Shown: piece after piece, positions 12,768-26,627 of the stretch
How the letters are laid out: the number at the start of each line of letters is the position of its first letter
Position numbering within the stretch: the stretch's first letter is position 1
The notes under the pieces: generated by a model
Databases searched by the model: none
What the model was told of the DNA's origin: nothing
Seen by the model: only the letters and a program-made list of their open reading frames with translations
Position numbers and translations under genes: made by a program
Origin: Sitta carolinensis
Taxonomy: Eukaryota; Chordata; Aves; Passeriformes; Sittidae
Assembly: GCA_032173965.1 (NCBI GenBank)
Contig: JAVUNC010000006.1
Span: forward strand, 37,357,870 to 37,421,869
Length of the DNA stretch: 64,000 nt
Direction: 5' to 3'

Positions 12768-12906
12768 ACAGAATAACAGACTATTCTGAGGATGAGACCC
12801 ACAAGGATCACCAAATCTAATTCTTAAGTGAATGGCCCATGCATGGATCATACCCACAAGCTTGTTGTTATTAGCACCATTCTCTAACCAATTGAGCTAA
12901 TCTCAG
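12768..12906 (-). mobile_element. tRNA-Ile-derived SINE with CR1-like tail (TguSINE1-type)
   Basis: Read on the minus strand, 12906 down to 12834 (73 nt) follows a tRNA-Ile. There is an A-box-like TTAGCTCAATTGG (12900-12888), an anticodon stem and loop reading TGGTGCTAATAAC with the Ile loop CTAATAA (12874-12868), and a B-box-like GGGTATGATCC (12855-12845). The end GGGCC resembles the acceptor stem. By hand roughly 50 of the 67 aligned bases agree with tRNA-Ile as I remember it. The tail from 12833 to about 12768 carries GATCCTTGTGGGTCTC and ends near an ATTCTGTA octamer, as CR1 3' ends do. A tRNA head on a CR1-type tail is the known design of the passerine SINE TguSINE1, copied by CR1 reverse transcriptase. 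The copy is clearly diverged and is not a functional tRNA. The exact left end is uncertain by several bases. Confidence 0.85.
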
Positions 12907-15900
12907 GTTGTGCTCATTATATCAAAATAGTCTGTTTATTTGGCTCCTGCTCCAAGCTCAGCCATGGCTGGAATTTTAGTGTGTCCCACTATGTTCACAG
13001 ACAGACATGTATTTGGAGCACACCAGAGGGAAGGGCCATCTGAGACTGACCATCAGCTGCAGCAATACCACAGCTCCACGGCACAACAGGAAACTCTCAG
13101 CCTACACATGGCTAAGGCTGTTTCCACACCTTTCAGGTGGTAGCTCAAGAAGCTTCAGTACATTTCACACAGGACTACATCTTTTTATGTTCTCACTTGT
13201 CAGGTTTCAGATGGCATTTTTGACAATGTGGTGCCAGCAGTTTGACTACTGAACACACGCTGAATTCTGCACACCATGTCTCCAGCTGGAATCAAGGGTC
13301 GTTGGCAGGTGACACCACAGATGAAATCTGGTTCTCTATACCTAGTCTTGCAGTTGCTGAGAGGTTTCATGTCAACACTAATCTCACTTCTCTAAATGTG
13401 TTTATTTTGTGATGCCAGATTCTTTTTTACAAATTTATTTAACTACTTATTATGCCCCCCTTATGGCTGTGATTCCCACTGTGATGAAGGATGAAATGCT
13501 GCATGGAAAAAGGATCATTATTGTTTTAGTCTAATGTGAGTAGTCCAGGGTCATTTGGGTATTACAGATGTAGAGATCAAAACAGTCTCATGTGTGAAAT
13601 ATAATGTAAAAATAACTATCTCTGTCTTCTGGAGCCAATTTCCAGAGGATCTTGTGATATCAGCAAGGGCCATCTTTACAATCATAGTGAGAAGATACTA
13701 ATTCATGCTGTTTGCACACTGTCAGTTACTGAAAAATTAGTATTTGCCTGTCAAATATATCATCAAACATTTTAATAAATACAGATGTATTAAATATATA
13801 ATCAATGTATACAACTTTCTGTTAAAATCAGAAAGTGAGTCTTTCTTCAGCTTATAATAGATGACGGCTAAAGAGGTAAGAAAGAAAGATGGGGCGTGAG
13901 GGTTAAAAAGAAAAGAAGGTATGAGCAGTAAGAGAATGCTTATGTATTCTAGAACTCTGAGATCATTAGAATAACTGCAAAGCAGATGCATCTCAAATAA
14001 CTTCAGTGCCATCAACAGATAACTAAATGCCTGAGCATGAAATAATTTAATCATCTTGAGCCTGAAATAATTTAATTCATTTAAATGGATTTTTCTAGAT
14101 TTTGTATACAAGGAATAGCTAGTGGCTGGCTCTAGTTGCAGTTCAAAAGAAGAAAGCATTAAGCAGAATTTTCCTCCAGTTCTTTTCACCACTCTATGTG
14201 AAGGACAGCTACAGTACCAGCCTTTAAACACTCCAGGCTCTGGGAAGATTTTCAGCTGAAGTAACTTGGTATTGTGCCAATGACTGTAATGAAGCTATTC
14301 TGATATCTACCAGATGACAATTTGGCTCAGAAAAATCAAAGTCGGTGGAAGTCCCAGCACTTTTCAAAAGGAGCTGAGAAATCATGACTGGCAGGTTCGA
14401 GCTGGCATAGTGAGGACTGCAGGCTGTACAGCTTTGATGGATGACTTCGGTTTCACACTAAGTGACACGTGTCTAAATTATTTGGTGGGCAAAGACAGTT
14501 TTGTCTAAATACTCAAATGATCACTCTGATTTATATCCAATTGCTTGCAGGGGTGTCTGCCTAAATACCACTCAAACTTGTTTTCTTTGCATCCCCATGC
14601 TCCTTTAAAGCCATCATTGAGCCCCAAAGGGAAGTATTCTTAGCAGATACTAAAAGATGCTCTTGTAAGTACAATTTCTCATACTGTTATTTTTCGTGGA
14701 GAAGAAAAGCCATTTCCTCTGTTCTTTGCAGTGAATTAGCTGCAGGGAGGCAGTCAGGAAAGCCATTTGCACATTTGCAAAAGACAGACCCCTTCAGACC
14801 CCTTTGCTTTTCTCTGTGCTTGAAGGACTTGGCTTTCTTTTATTTTTTTTTTTTTAAGTGGCGAAGCACATTTCTACCCATGGTGAGTATAGCAGGAACT
14901 CTACTCTTTCTAAGAGCATAATGCTTAAGCACATAATCTTCTTATGCACATTAGCTTTTAGTGTCTTGACTCTGTTCCATTAAATGTGAGTGCTGTTACA
15001 AGAACAACCTTTGTATCAATTGGTTACATAATTCAGTGATCAGACCAATCTGAGGCACAAAAACCTTATTAATGGATAACCAAAATCATTAAATGAGGGA
15101 GGTTTTTTTATCTACAAACTCCTTTAAGAATAGTAATAAACAGCTAAAAAAAATGTCTGAAAAGGAGTTTGAGGATTGGAAAGAGTTGATGGTTTCACTT
15201 AAAAAGTTTCCTGAGAAATTCACTGCCCACGATAAAATTGAAGCATGTACATGCTACAGGCTGGGTCCTACACGGTCAGCAGCCTGGCTCCAGAGCTCAT
15301 TTGCATCAGGAGAACACAGAGGTAGTGGTGTCAGCTAACTCTGGCAGGTAAAGCAACACTTCTGTTGACAGGACTCAGTCTCTCCCTGCAAACGTACAAG
15401 TGTGGCAGCTCACTCAGACATGGCTTCGGCACTGCAAACAGGGAAAAATGTTTGTCTGTAGACACTCACCAAGAGATTCACATCTGTATTCAGTTAAGAT
15501 CAGAGTCTTAATTTTTGTGCCCTGGAGTGTGTAATTCCAACTGAAATGAAAGCAAGTCAGGTTTAAAATATTTTTAAATATCTATGATTTTCTCCTTTTG
15601 AAAAACCATATTTCAATGAATAATATTTCATATATTGTGATAGTGCAGTTTAAGAGTAAATATAAATAAGAAGAAACAGATGCAGAACAGGACAGAGATT
15701 TACATTTATCAAGTTTTTAGGAAAGTGCTTACGAGTCTTAGAGTCTAAAATGGGGAAATTGAGTGTTTCTGTTGTATAAACAAATCCCATATCATTTGCT
15801 GTTGAAGTCACCCACATATCAGATATGTCTGGGCACAGCAGCCCAGAAGTTCAGAAACCCTTTGAAATTAAACCCTCAGAAATCTTGATGGCTTACCAGA

Positions 15901-18350
15901 CAGTTCTTCATTTAGAAGAAATGCAAATTATGAATCACTAGAAAGTATGATGAACAAAAAGCATGTAAGTGTGCCAGGTAGGACAAAACTACTGAAGTCA
16001 GCCCCAGCTAAAAGGACAGCAGTCTTGAAGGGTTCACAAGAATCAGCTGTCCATTACCCTAGAACACACCTCCATTCTTCCTGTAACAAAATATAAGATT
16101 ATGGCAAAAATTCAAACCTACAACCATGTCATGAGGCAAAAATACAAATATCGCCTGTATGAAAACAGTTCTCAGTGGTGTGTTAACCCTGAACATACAA
16201 ATAAAATTTACCAGCCAATCAGCAGATAATTATGCTGAAGAGATTATCAGTGTTTCTCATTTTAGATTATTGCTAAATGTGTCCAGTGTCTAGTGCCTTA
16301 AAACAAATCCAGAGCTTAGTCAAATATCCTGGGAAGCAAAGGAGTTCCTTCCTTGCCTCTGGCAGGCAATAAAAGCCCAGTTACCATTTCAGTCTTTTTG
16401 CATTCCTTATTTATCCACACCAAAGCCATCACCAGCTGTGCTTCATTTTCCTACTGTAAAGTGGACTTCAGCTGTAATAATTTCAACTGTAGACTGAAGA
16501 AAAAGTATTTGAAGACTGTGCTTTATGTTCTTTCCTTCAATAGTTTTAACTATGGTGATTTGTCCCAATTTAATTTGTGTTTACTGCAAATTGGACTCCA
16601 CTCAGGTTAATTTTCGTTCACTGTGATTTTCTTTGGTCTAGACACAATATGAATCTTTGGCAATAAACCTTCTAAGCTCTACTTTTTCATTTGGTTGGGA
16701 AATTTGTGTCATTTATAAAGGCTTAATAACACATCCATCATAATAAAGTCAAAGAAAATGTACAATCTTTATGCCACTCTAGCATCAACATCATGAAGAG
16801 AAATATTAAATATCATATAAAGAAAGTAATTTTTCCTGACCAAAAAATTATTATTTAGCATACCTGTTTGTTTGCCAAAAAGAGGGATTTTTGGAACTTG
16901 GCCTGAGAAGAAATTACCAGAAATTGAAGGGTATTTTATGTCTCGCTCTTTTGTTCCCAGCCTACTGTGTGTTTGCAACCAGGGGGTTTTTTGTGAAGTT
17001 ACAGGCAAGAGTTTCTCCTGTCTTGGGATGCTGTACTTTGCATCTGATGTCTCCTGGGGCCAAGTGACCAGCTGGGGGTGACAGATGGAGTGCAAGAAGT
17101 CCCAGCAGGCTCAGTGGAACTAGTATCCTCCTCAGACCAGGAGGCACGTGAAGTAACCAGGAAAAGAGAACTCTCACAACTCGAGACTTACAGCAATTAG
17201 GAAGCTACTAAAAATATGTGAAGCACATCAAGACCAACAAACAAAAGGGCCCAAAAGGCAATTGACACAGAAAAGAGGGGAAAGACTGACCCTCAGATCC
17301 TTAATTTTAGTCTGTCTCAGTTCCTAGATAGACCTGAGATTTTTTCTGATTCTTCCAAGAATCATTGTGTACTAGTTCACTGCTTTTTGTTCTATCAAAA
17401 TGTAGGTTTAGAGACTGAAACTCTGATTTTTTTTTTTTTGCTGTTCTCATGTTAAGGAAAACATTCACTTCAGAGCTCTTACCAACTGGAGGTCCTGCCA
17501 CACAACTCAAAATTTATTTTGACAAGGAGGCTGCACAAAATGAAGTAGAATTTTCAAACAGATGACCTCATTAAAGCACTGATCAGTGCGCAGATACCAA
17601 TAATAAACTCGTTTACATGTCTAAGGTGGTTTTGCTCTAAAAAGATCTCAAAGGACTTTCAAATTTTACCTGTGCTAGTCATTTCACCCACTAAATTAAA
17701 ATGCCAGGTGCATGATGTTTAGAGAATGAACAAGGAGCTGAATAACACTGAATACAGATAGGTAATACTTGTCTCTGTCAGTCCAGAAAGCAACAGCTGG
17801 AAATAAATGGAACATATTTGCAGCTTTCCTGCTCCCATTACTGTTTCTTCATGTAACTCTGGCTTATGTCAACACTCTTCTAGAGATTCCAAAGTTGTGA
17901 ACCGCAATTTTCTTTCAAGCCTCATATTTTTCTACACAGAACACACTATTACTTTAAATATCAATATTTACATTTTAAAAGGCTTGTTTATTTGCCTGAC
18001 TGAAAAAATGGATAGAAAAAGAGACATGGAGAAATGGAATGTAAACATGGGGGCTATAGTGGGCTGGGAAAACTCATAATTATATATTTTCACACATATC
18101 TTGTTAAAAGACCTGGAAGGATGACATGAGTGAGATATTGTTTGTAGTAACAATATCTACTTACATAAAATTGAAGTACACAATATACAAATATGCTTCT
18201 GGGAAATGTTAAGAAACAATCTTTAAACTACTTTCCTCTGTTAAACTTCATGAATACCACACTGGTATCATGACCGTTCTAGGCAAGTTTTTCTACTACT
18301 TTTAGAAAGAAATAGTTGTGAAAATTGAAGGTAAAACTTACCACATTAAT
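12907..18350. other. Non-coding sequence, includes the window's longest track frame
   Basis: No gene supported. A 164-codon frame on the minus strand (13737-14231) starts at GTG, is rich in Leu, Tyr and Lys, has no domain I know, and overlaps a 25-bp tandem duplication. I treat it as a chance frame. Short T tracts lie at 14843-14855 and 17427-17439. The rest is unique AT-rich sequence. Confidence 0.5.
14033..14082 (+). repeat. Tandem duplication, 25-bp period
   Basis: Two adjacent copies of a 25-bp unit are present, each containing the shared core TGAAATAATTTAAT. The first copy starts GAGCAT and the second GAGCCT, with a few further differences at their ends. It is a small local duplication inside non-coding DNA. 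Confidence 0.85.
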
Positions 18351-18379
18351 GCAAAACAAACAAAAAACCAAAAAAAAAG
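18351..18379 (+). repeat. A-rich (CAAA)n-like tract
   Basis: A short low-complexity run of A with interspersed C residues. It is a simple repeat with no adjoining element that I recognise. Confidence 0.8.
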
Positions 18380-19323
18380 ACAACGTGCCATAGGAAAGAT
18401 ATCATAATAGCAGGATTTTTCTAAGAACAGAGAAGTCAAAATAATAAACAATTTAGAATCTCAAAATAAGCATCTGTGTATATTCAATTAATTGTCTTTG
18501 AAACGTGGTCTACCCAACAAACCAACAAACTGTAAAAAATCTAAAACTCATCAAAACTATCGTAATTGTAATTAAAACCAACACTGGAACATAAACTGTG
18601 TATAGACTGAAACTGAACTAAATAAATGAACAATGAAGTAGGAAACATTGATGTTACATTCAGAAACATGAACACAAAACGTACAAGAATCATGTTCTCA
18701 AATTTTACCTTGCCTTTAAGAGCATTATTTAGGTACAGTTAAACCATGCAAAGGACAGATGAGTTCAAATTATTACTGATATTACATTCATATTTTTTGC
18801 TGTTAATTAGTTCTGCAGAAATGAAAAAAAAAATTGTTTTATTTTCATCATCTTTATTCCTCAGTCAGTCACAAAGTTGTTTAATAAGAAAGGAAACAAG
18901 CATTTTGGTTTTTAAAAGGGACAACTGAACATTTTGAATGGCCCTGATTCATAAATTCTTAAGGCTACCTTCTTCCTATATTTTTGTGTGGTTGATTCAA
19001 CTCTATAGTTACTAAAATTAGATAAATTCTACAGCTACAACAAAAACTAGTCTAATGAAATAAAGAATAAAGATCAAAAAATAATTTAAATTAATAAAAA
19101 AAATATTCAGAGGCCATGAGAAAGATATCAAATATTATGTTTTAGATAGAAAAATATTTTGTGGCACACAAAGGCACTGTACTACCAATATTTCTAGAAT
19201 CTACTCCCAACCTTGTTGAAGACTAAAACATATCCCAGGTCACCTTGTTGTGCCTATTGGAAAGCACAGGGCTCCTCTGAGCTCTCTGCCAAACCTCCCA
19301 GTACTCCAAACAAAGAAGGTACT

Positions 19324-19374
19324 TGTAGCAGCTGATTCATTCCTTTCCTTGTAGCACCTGATTCATCCCTTCCT
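19324..19374 (+). repeat. Tandem duplication, 26-bp period
   Basis: Copy one (19324-19349) and copy two (19350-19374) both start TGTAGCA and share CTGATTCAT and a TTCCT end. They differ by one G/C change, one T/C change and a one-base indel. The similarity suggests a more recent duplication than the one at 6236. Confidence 0.9.
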
Positions 19375-20694
19375 AAAATAGAATGAACTGCCTTCTGAAG
19401 AAAACTATTAACTATAGAGGACATTCAGGTTATTACCGTTGGGAGGTGTGAAATCCATAGTCATGGCATAAGTTATTCAGCTCCTCTGTGCTTTAATTTT
19501 CTGTCACTGGAAGGGATTAATAGCATTCCTTGCTTTTCAATAATCTCTTGTCCAGGCAGAAAAACAAATGAACAAGAAAAAACAAACAAGCAAAAAGAAT
19601 TGAAAACCTGCAAGAAGATTAGAGTTGTTTTCTTTATCATTTTGACATTGAACATGGCTTCAACTTAATTTACAAGTGAATCCTTGTATATAAAATCCTA
19701 TGCATATAATAAAATATATTTTTCCAGAACTTGTAGTACCCATTTAGAGGTTGAGAGGGAAAAGACTGCTCTTGCTTCTCTTTTTTTGCTGTCTAAAGAA
19801 CTACTGTCACTTCCTTTGACTATAACAGAATTGCAGGTAGTCAGTTATGGGCCACCTGTCAGTCATTAATTTATAGTTTTGGCACTGGAATCAAACATGT
19901 CCAAAGTGCTAAAATAAAAATCTAACAAATGGCGCAAAAGTCAAAGCAGACTCAGTGAAAAATGTGTGTGTATTTCTAGAATTAGAAGATATTCCTGCAA
20001 AACTTTTTAAAAAAATGTGGGAAAAATTTATTTATTTTCTAAACAGAAATATTTTCCCTAGGGATAATGTTAGTAAAAGGACCCTAACTGCTCTCTCAGT
20101 TCTGAAGTCAATAGAGATTTTGACAAGAAGATATTCAGATCATTAGTCTCAAGTTCAAAATTATTTTTTTTCCTCCTGATTTACATACAATAATAGAAAC
20201 CTATCTAAACTCTGTTTTGGATGAGACTGATTTGGTATTTTGCTTGGAAAGAAGGAAATTCAGAAGAGAACATTTTAATTCTGGTCTATGTCTTCAAAGG
20301 TAAATCAGATGGTTATGCTGTCCTCATAACTGCTGTCCAATTTACCCACAGCCTGTAGTCCAGCTGTGTCTGCATTCCAGCAGCTTTAGCTGGTGCCTGG
20401 TATGATATTGAGCTCTCAGTTACTTCAGCAGCAGAGAAAGATTGCACAATCAAAACAAAACAGATATTCAGAGATGGAGTTTACTGGTGTGGTGGCCACA
20501 TATGATCTGATTCTCTGCTCTTGGAGGCACCAAATATATTTCTCATACATACATTCCCATCATCTCTTATTGCTGCGGTCTAAGGGTTCTCATTGTCACC
20601 AGCAAACATGATTACACATGTAATGTGTATGTACTAAACATTGATGTTATTTTGACTTAGTACTGATTTAATATTCTGTTAGGTGCATAATCTG

Positions 20695-20711
20695 AAAAAA
20701 AAAAAAAAAAA
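20695..20711 (+). repeat. Poly-A tract, A17
   Basis: An uninterrupted run of 17 A residues followed by an A/T-rich stretch. It is a mononucleotide microsatellite. Confidence 0.85.
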
Positions 20712-23700
20712 TTAAAAAATAAGGAAAAGAAATTAACCCAAATAATTGATATCTTAATATTCTACAAAAATAATGATCTTAATCTGCAGCAGGTAGCTTG
20801 TCTCATCTTTGGATCATCATAGACACAAATAAATGCACTTCTTTCTCTTGACATTCCTACAAATGGGACTTAGGGTTGCACGTTGGAATCAAGAATTAAG
20901 ATCCAATTGTGTAGAAATACTGAAAGGAAGACTATTACATTGATGCTGATGAAACTACAATTCAAGCCTGAAAATGGAAAATTTATCCCACCTGCACAGG
21001 CTTTGGTTGTGTCTATAGTATGACCTGGTTCTAGTATGGAAGAAGCATCTGATTCTTATCATATCACTTTTGAAGAGGTAGAGATCTCCAGATCAACACC
21101 ATGCTCTTCTTTCCCAAAGAAATGTATGAATGTCTTCTTACAGCACAAAGGGACAACCTGACAAAGAAAATTTGAATAATTCTGGATGACAAATAATTAC
21201 ATTTCAGCAAAGTTTTCTACCTAAAATGTATGGGCTTAAAAGCACAGCCAAGTGCCTGGGTGCTCACATAACCTTCAGGCTCAGATACCTTTGTAACACA
21301 CACACAATACCAGAGATGTCAGCTCGTAAGCTGAAGTGATTTGACAAAAACAGACAGGGGGAAAGGGGAAAAAGTGAGACACTTGGGTGAAATAAAGGAA
21401 GTCTGGGCTTAGAGCACCAAACTGCAATGCTTCTCGTGTGCTATTCAACATTTTCTGTGCTAAAAGGCCACCCTAGATTTATAGCATATGAAGGTGTTTA
21501 TAGTATAGACTATAAACTGCTGTCTGAAATTTTTGGCACAAATGTATTTCCAAAGATGAGAAAAGCTTTACAACCAAAAAAAATTTAGACATTTGAGGTC
21601 ATTTCTTTTACATACCTCAGAGTATCCTTGCTTTAAATAAGCATGGACTTGCGAGTAACATCTGAGAAAAAGCGTATCAGATTTTAACTATAAAAATTGA
21701 TTTCTACTAGTTTATTCTCTCTTCTTTATTTCCATTTTTATTTTCTAAAAATAAAAAGAGAAGCTTTGTAATATTCTACTTTCCATTTTTAGTTCCTGTA
21801 AATCCAAGTCTATAGAGGCCTAAAAAAAGAACAGAGGAATTTCTCATGCTTGTCCTGGGAACAATTAAGAATTAAATATTGAAATAAGACTGGCTAATTT
21901 AAGCACAGTTCAACTGAAGAATTTTTCAAAGACTGCTAAATGATGGTTCTGTTAGGTCCATCACTTGGCAAATACATTACTAAGAGTAAGATGTAGTCTG
22001 CCTGGGACAGAGTTATGAAGCTTGAAATGAAAAAGTTGATTATATTTGTGGTGATGTTATATTACTAAAGAACTACACTTTAAGAATCTACTAATTTTCA
22101 TACAGGTTCTGTATTTGGGAGGATTGTTTAAATTATATAAATGCAGATAATATGTAACAAAAAACAGAATAGCAAGGAAAAACTTCTTAAAACTTTCCAG
22201 CACAGATTTCCTGGATGTACTCAGTGAGTTTGAAGTCTGATCTAGATCTTCAGATTGCTCCCTGCAAGCAGCAGCCTCAAGGATAAAATGCAGCAAGGAC
22301 TTAAAAGGCCCAGGAGAGTACTGGAGTCTAGAATGGAAGAAAACACACAAGCCATAGGGCCAGGCTAGGTAGCTGCTGCCCTGGGAATTTATGCATAGCA
22401 CAGGATTTAACATCTGTCTGCTGCAGAGATCCCATGGGCTGCCATCATAGGTCCTCAGTGTCTTCCTTGCAGCTTTTAAAAACAGTCCAGGTTAACCCAC
22501 TAAAAAGAGCAGATTCTTTCCTGTCTATGCATCAGCCATGTGTTTTATATTTAATTTTGCAGTACTGAGGCTAGGCTGGTTTTCCTATTAATATATTCAT
22601 TAATAATAATAAAAAAAAAGGATAAAATAAGAGGGCAAAGGGAGTTCTTTGCAAGAATTTTGAACAACCACCACTTTGTCAGTCTAACATGCCAGATTGT
22701 CCCCCAGTAGCAATTTGGTGACTCCATTCACCATTGTAGCACACCAAAAAACACCCTTGTTAATCAGACTAACCAAATTAATGCAGCTCTGTTATGACTT
22801 GCCGTGGCTGGATTTTTTTTTTCAAAATACACTGTGTATATTCATTAAATACGAAGAAGGAGCCCACATGAATATTAAAGTTATGTCATTAAGGAGGAGA
22901 GGAGAATTAACATAGAAAAATCACTGTAGTAAAAATTTTTATAGACCATTTTAAAATTACATGTTCTTTCATATTTAGCTTTGTCCAGAAGGTATATGAA
23001 ATACCAGAATCATAGACATTATTATTGTTTATAACACTCCTTAAGTAGATTATAATTTCTCATGGCTACTGTGCCAGTGTAAAGTACTGTTGACACGCTT
23101 TTTATGTAAAACCGTATATAAAGATTTTAAACATCAGAAGGCTGATCTTGGGAGAGACAAATATTTATCCTGAAAGGAGCTTAGGATGTTTCTGTTCCCT
23201 TACCTATGATTATCAAAAGAATTTCTCTACAAATTTATCCTCTCAACATATTTATTGATCTTGGGGTTTGTGGGTCTGAGAGAGGGTCAGATTTGGTAAC
23301 CTGTACACCAGAGCTAATTCAATTCATGCTGCCCCTGATGGTGCCTGTTGGCCACTATTTACAGGATGTTATGTCAATTAATACACCATAGCTTCCCCTA
23401 AATATAGAAGCCAATGTTAGCTGGTGCAGGTCAGAGCTCACTTCATAGTATGTGAAAAGGTTACATTTCATAAAGGACTGCAGGCCTGTTGAGAATGAGC
23501 AGCTAATGCATTTCTGCATTTTCCCTGATTTCTCCAAAGTTTTGCCTTTCTTCTTTATTAGCATGATGGCTTTCAGGGTCAGGATCAAAAGTGGTTTGGA
23601 GAAGCTGGATTATTTTCCTTAATAAAGATATGTTACTGTCATTGAGTTCTGAATACAGACGATACTAAATAAATATTCTATCAAGACATTTAGAGTACCA

Positions 23701-26627
23701 AAGATATATAAATCTCCTTCATGCAAACATCAGATAAATCCAAACATTTTCCATTGCATTTTTTAACCTTCATTCACCCTCTAGGCTTTCTCTTGAGCAG
23801 TGTTTGCCCAAGCTACACATGCTGATGCTTAATCAGCAACCCTGGTTTATCCTGTCTCCTGCCTACAGGCACACAAAACTTCTCAGAGCAGTAGCTGTCT
23901 GTCCATATCAGATGCTACATTTTATTTTCAGCACAGAGTGTTTTAGCTGAGAAAAGAGATTATGTATTTCTTATGAAGCTAATAAGAGCAGAAGTATTTC
24001 CAGTTTATTGACCACTCAGCTTGATTTAGTGGAATCCACTCCAACAATAAAATAGTCATTTTTTCCAAATACTGGTGTGATATCTCTTTAGCTGCCTGTC
24101 AGCATCAAGAATGCCAAAGCAGTAGGACTTTTCACCCTGAGAAGCCTTATAGAGGAGGTATTAACCTCCCGGAGATGTAAACCTGAATTGCAGAATACAT
24201 TATGCAGTACTGCAGGGGGAAGCATAGTGTCTAATCCCCAGTAAAATAAAAATGCCATCTACAGGAGAAATGTTTTGTTTCCTAAATTTAATTTGAAATT
24301 CTTAATTCATTAATATTTGACTAGACACTTGAAATTTTGTCTCAGTTTCTGTTGACTACAGTCCATATGATTTCACATAACTCCACCACAATTTCTCTAC
24401 TATGGATCAATTTTTTATTCAATTTGTTAAGTACAGTATTCATTTCTGCTCACGTGGAATCTTATATGTAGGTTCTGCTTCTGTCTTTCTGCTAGCACAG
24501 GAATATTGATAGAAATCCATGGTATAATCAACCTTTTATCTTATGTTTTTAAAAGTTGAGACTAGCTTAAACCAAAATGTTAGATGACTGAATCAGAGGA
24601 AGAGAGGAGAAGGAAGGCATTCACAGTCTGAAATAAGATCTAAATGAAATACAAAATTGCATTTTCATTTCTTAATTATGTCAAATTAATAGTCTTGATA
24701 GCCAGAGCAGATTTTAACTGGCACTAGTAAAGCACTTAGAAGCGATTGCACAGTGTCCTGTAACAGACAATTTTACTACCATTAGTTAAAGATGGATTCC
24801 CATTTGAGTTTTTGACGTATTTATTCCTACTACTAAAAGTGCTGCACTTAAAACACTCCAAGTATAGTAATTCAATGTTCACTATTTTTGTTTCCTTTAG
24901 CCTAATTGTATATCCCAGAAATATCCTGTCCATTTTGACTGAAATGTATAAATCTATACAAAGTTTTATTCTGACATAATTAGTCAAAATGCATTTCAGT
25001 TTGCAGAAACAATCTGCCAGTGCCTAATTGGGAGGTATATTGCTCAAGTTATGGAAACCAGGAGAGGCCCATACATGGCATAATGTATTCAGACAGAACA
25101 CTTTAGAGACTTGGTGTTTGGATGATTAGTAGAGCAGATGTCAAATGAATATTTTTAAATTATTTTTCCTAATTTGTAAACATAATTTTTCCCCTGGTCT
25201 GAATGATAAACAAAACATTCATGAAGTTGGAATCAGAAAATTCTCTTTGTTGCATAATTTCTGCTTTGCCGGTGTTCAATTACCTGGCCCCACCAGGCTT
25301 AAAATTTCATGGCTGGTGAATTTTAACCAAGATCATATAAAGATTTTAGGTAACAACATTTTAAGCTTTCAGATGACTAAGAAACATACAAAAATACACG
25401 GTTTAAAATATTATCTTCCTAAAGTGAACATCATGCTTGTGGCAATTGTCATTGGAAAATAAGAAACAGATACCTGATCTTAACCTATTCTCTATCCCTG
25501 CCTTACCAAGAGTCATCTCCAGGTTCAGGGATGCCAAGGCATACCCCTACATTTTTCAGAATGAAAAATTTATTTTGTAATCAGGCAACAAGCATTTTCA
25601 GACAAGAGGATAGATGGAGTGGCACAAGCCTGTCAATAGAGTCATAATTTCAGTCAGATGCTGAAAAACATATTTTCAGACAAAAAGGCATCATAATATA
25701 ACCCATCTCATTTTTGTGCAGTCCTTTTTTTAAGTCCACTCCTGGGATGAGCAAAAGGAGACACTGGGTACAAGCCCTCCCAACAGAATCTTCCTGTGTT
25801 ACTCAATCCCTTAGGGACTAAAATGGAAAAAGGAAGCGTGTATGAAATGTTGTGACAGCCAAAGACACTTCCCAGGTCACTTGCTGCTCCTGAGTAACAG
25901 CAACAGTTTATGTTTTCAATGGGACTTGCTATAGTCAGATGTGGAAACACAGTTTCAAAAACAAATGGAATTTTTTTAAAAAATAGTTGAACATATAAAA
26001 GCCAAACATAAGAAGTCCAGATTTATTGTCTTCCAATTTGTTCTCACAATGAATTTATGACCCAGATAATAAAATATACTGACCTTTTAGTAAAACGAGA
26101 ACTTTAAGTCAAAATATTACCCATTTATTAGAAATAGAAACAGTTAAGGAGCATTCAGAAATGCACAGTAGGCTAATGGTTTGTGTTTTTCCATGGATAC
26201 TGTTTTGTTCCTAATGTTTGATGGATATCAAAAATTTGTAATTTTAAATGTAATTTGAAAAGGGAGGGATGGTCCAGAACAGGTAAGAACAAACTTTAAA
26301 CCTCAAGCTCTGCTTGAGCTTTTTTTAAGGTTTACAAAATGTTGGCATAGTGCTGCAAAATTGGGGATTAAAAGTCTACTCTAAATGGACTCCATTTTGG
26401 AAGAGAATATAATGGTGTTTTTTCATTATTACAGCACATTCTATTATTTTATCTGGATATGAAAATTTCAAAAATAGTGAAATGAGCACAGCAATATTTT
26501 TAAACAATCCAAAAATTATTTTTAAGGGCTGGACTGGAACTACAAATCAAAGGAATAAAATTAGATACAGCAGAAATTAGATCAAAATGTGAACTGATAG
26601 GATGAGAAAGGGTGGACCATGCCAGCC

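Larger units (their letters stand above)
18380..26627. other. Non-coding AT-rich sequence
   Basis: More than 8 kb without a supportable gene. It contains a 26-bp tandem duplication at 19324-19374 and an A17 tract at 20695-20711. There is also a short hairpin at 26298-26333, with nested TCAAGC/GCTTGA and AAACC/GGTTT arms. Frames are all short, and none has a domain I recognise. Confidence 0.5.

Noticed and set aside
13737..14231. 164-codon minus-strand frame, the longest in the supplied track
   Set aside because: It starts at GTG, is Leu/Tyr/Lys-rich as expected for AT-rich DNA, overlaps a 25-bp tandem duplication and has no known domain. A frame of this length is not surprising over both strands of 64 kb.
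14550..14940. Another long stop-free stretch around the poly-T tract at 14843
   Set aside because: It passes through a T13 tract, lacks a recognised peptide and has no supporting acceptor and donor pair.
18028..18050. miR-1-like TGGAATGTAAA
   Set aside because: The match ends after the seed region and no complementary arm is found nearby.
26298..26333. Terminator-like hairpin followed by a T run
   Set aside because: It resembles a bacterial intrinsic terminator, but the window is vertebrate DNA and no gene ends there. The T run lies inside the hairpin rather than after it.
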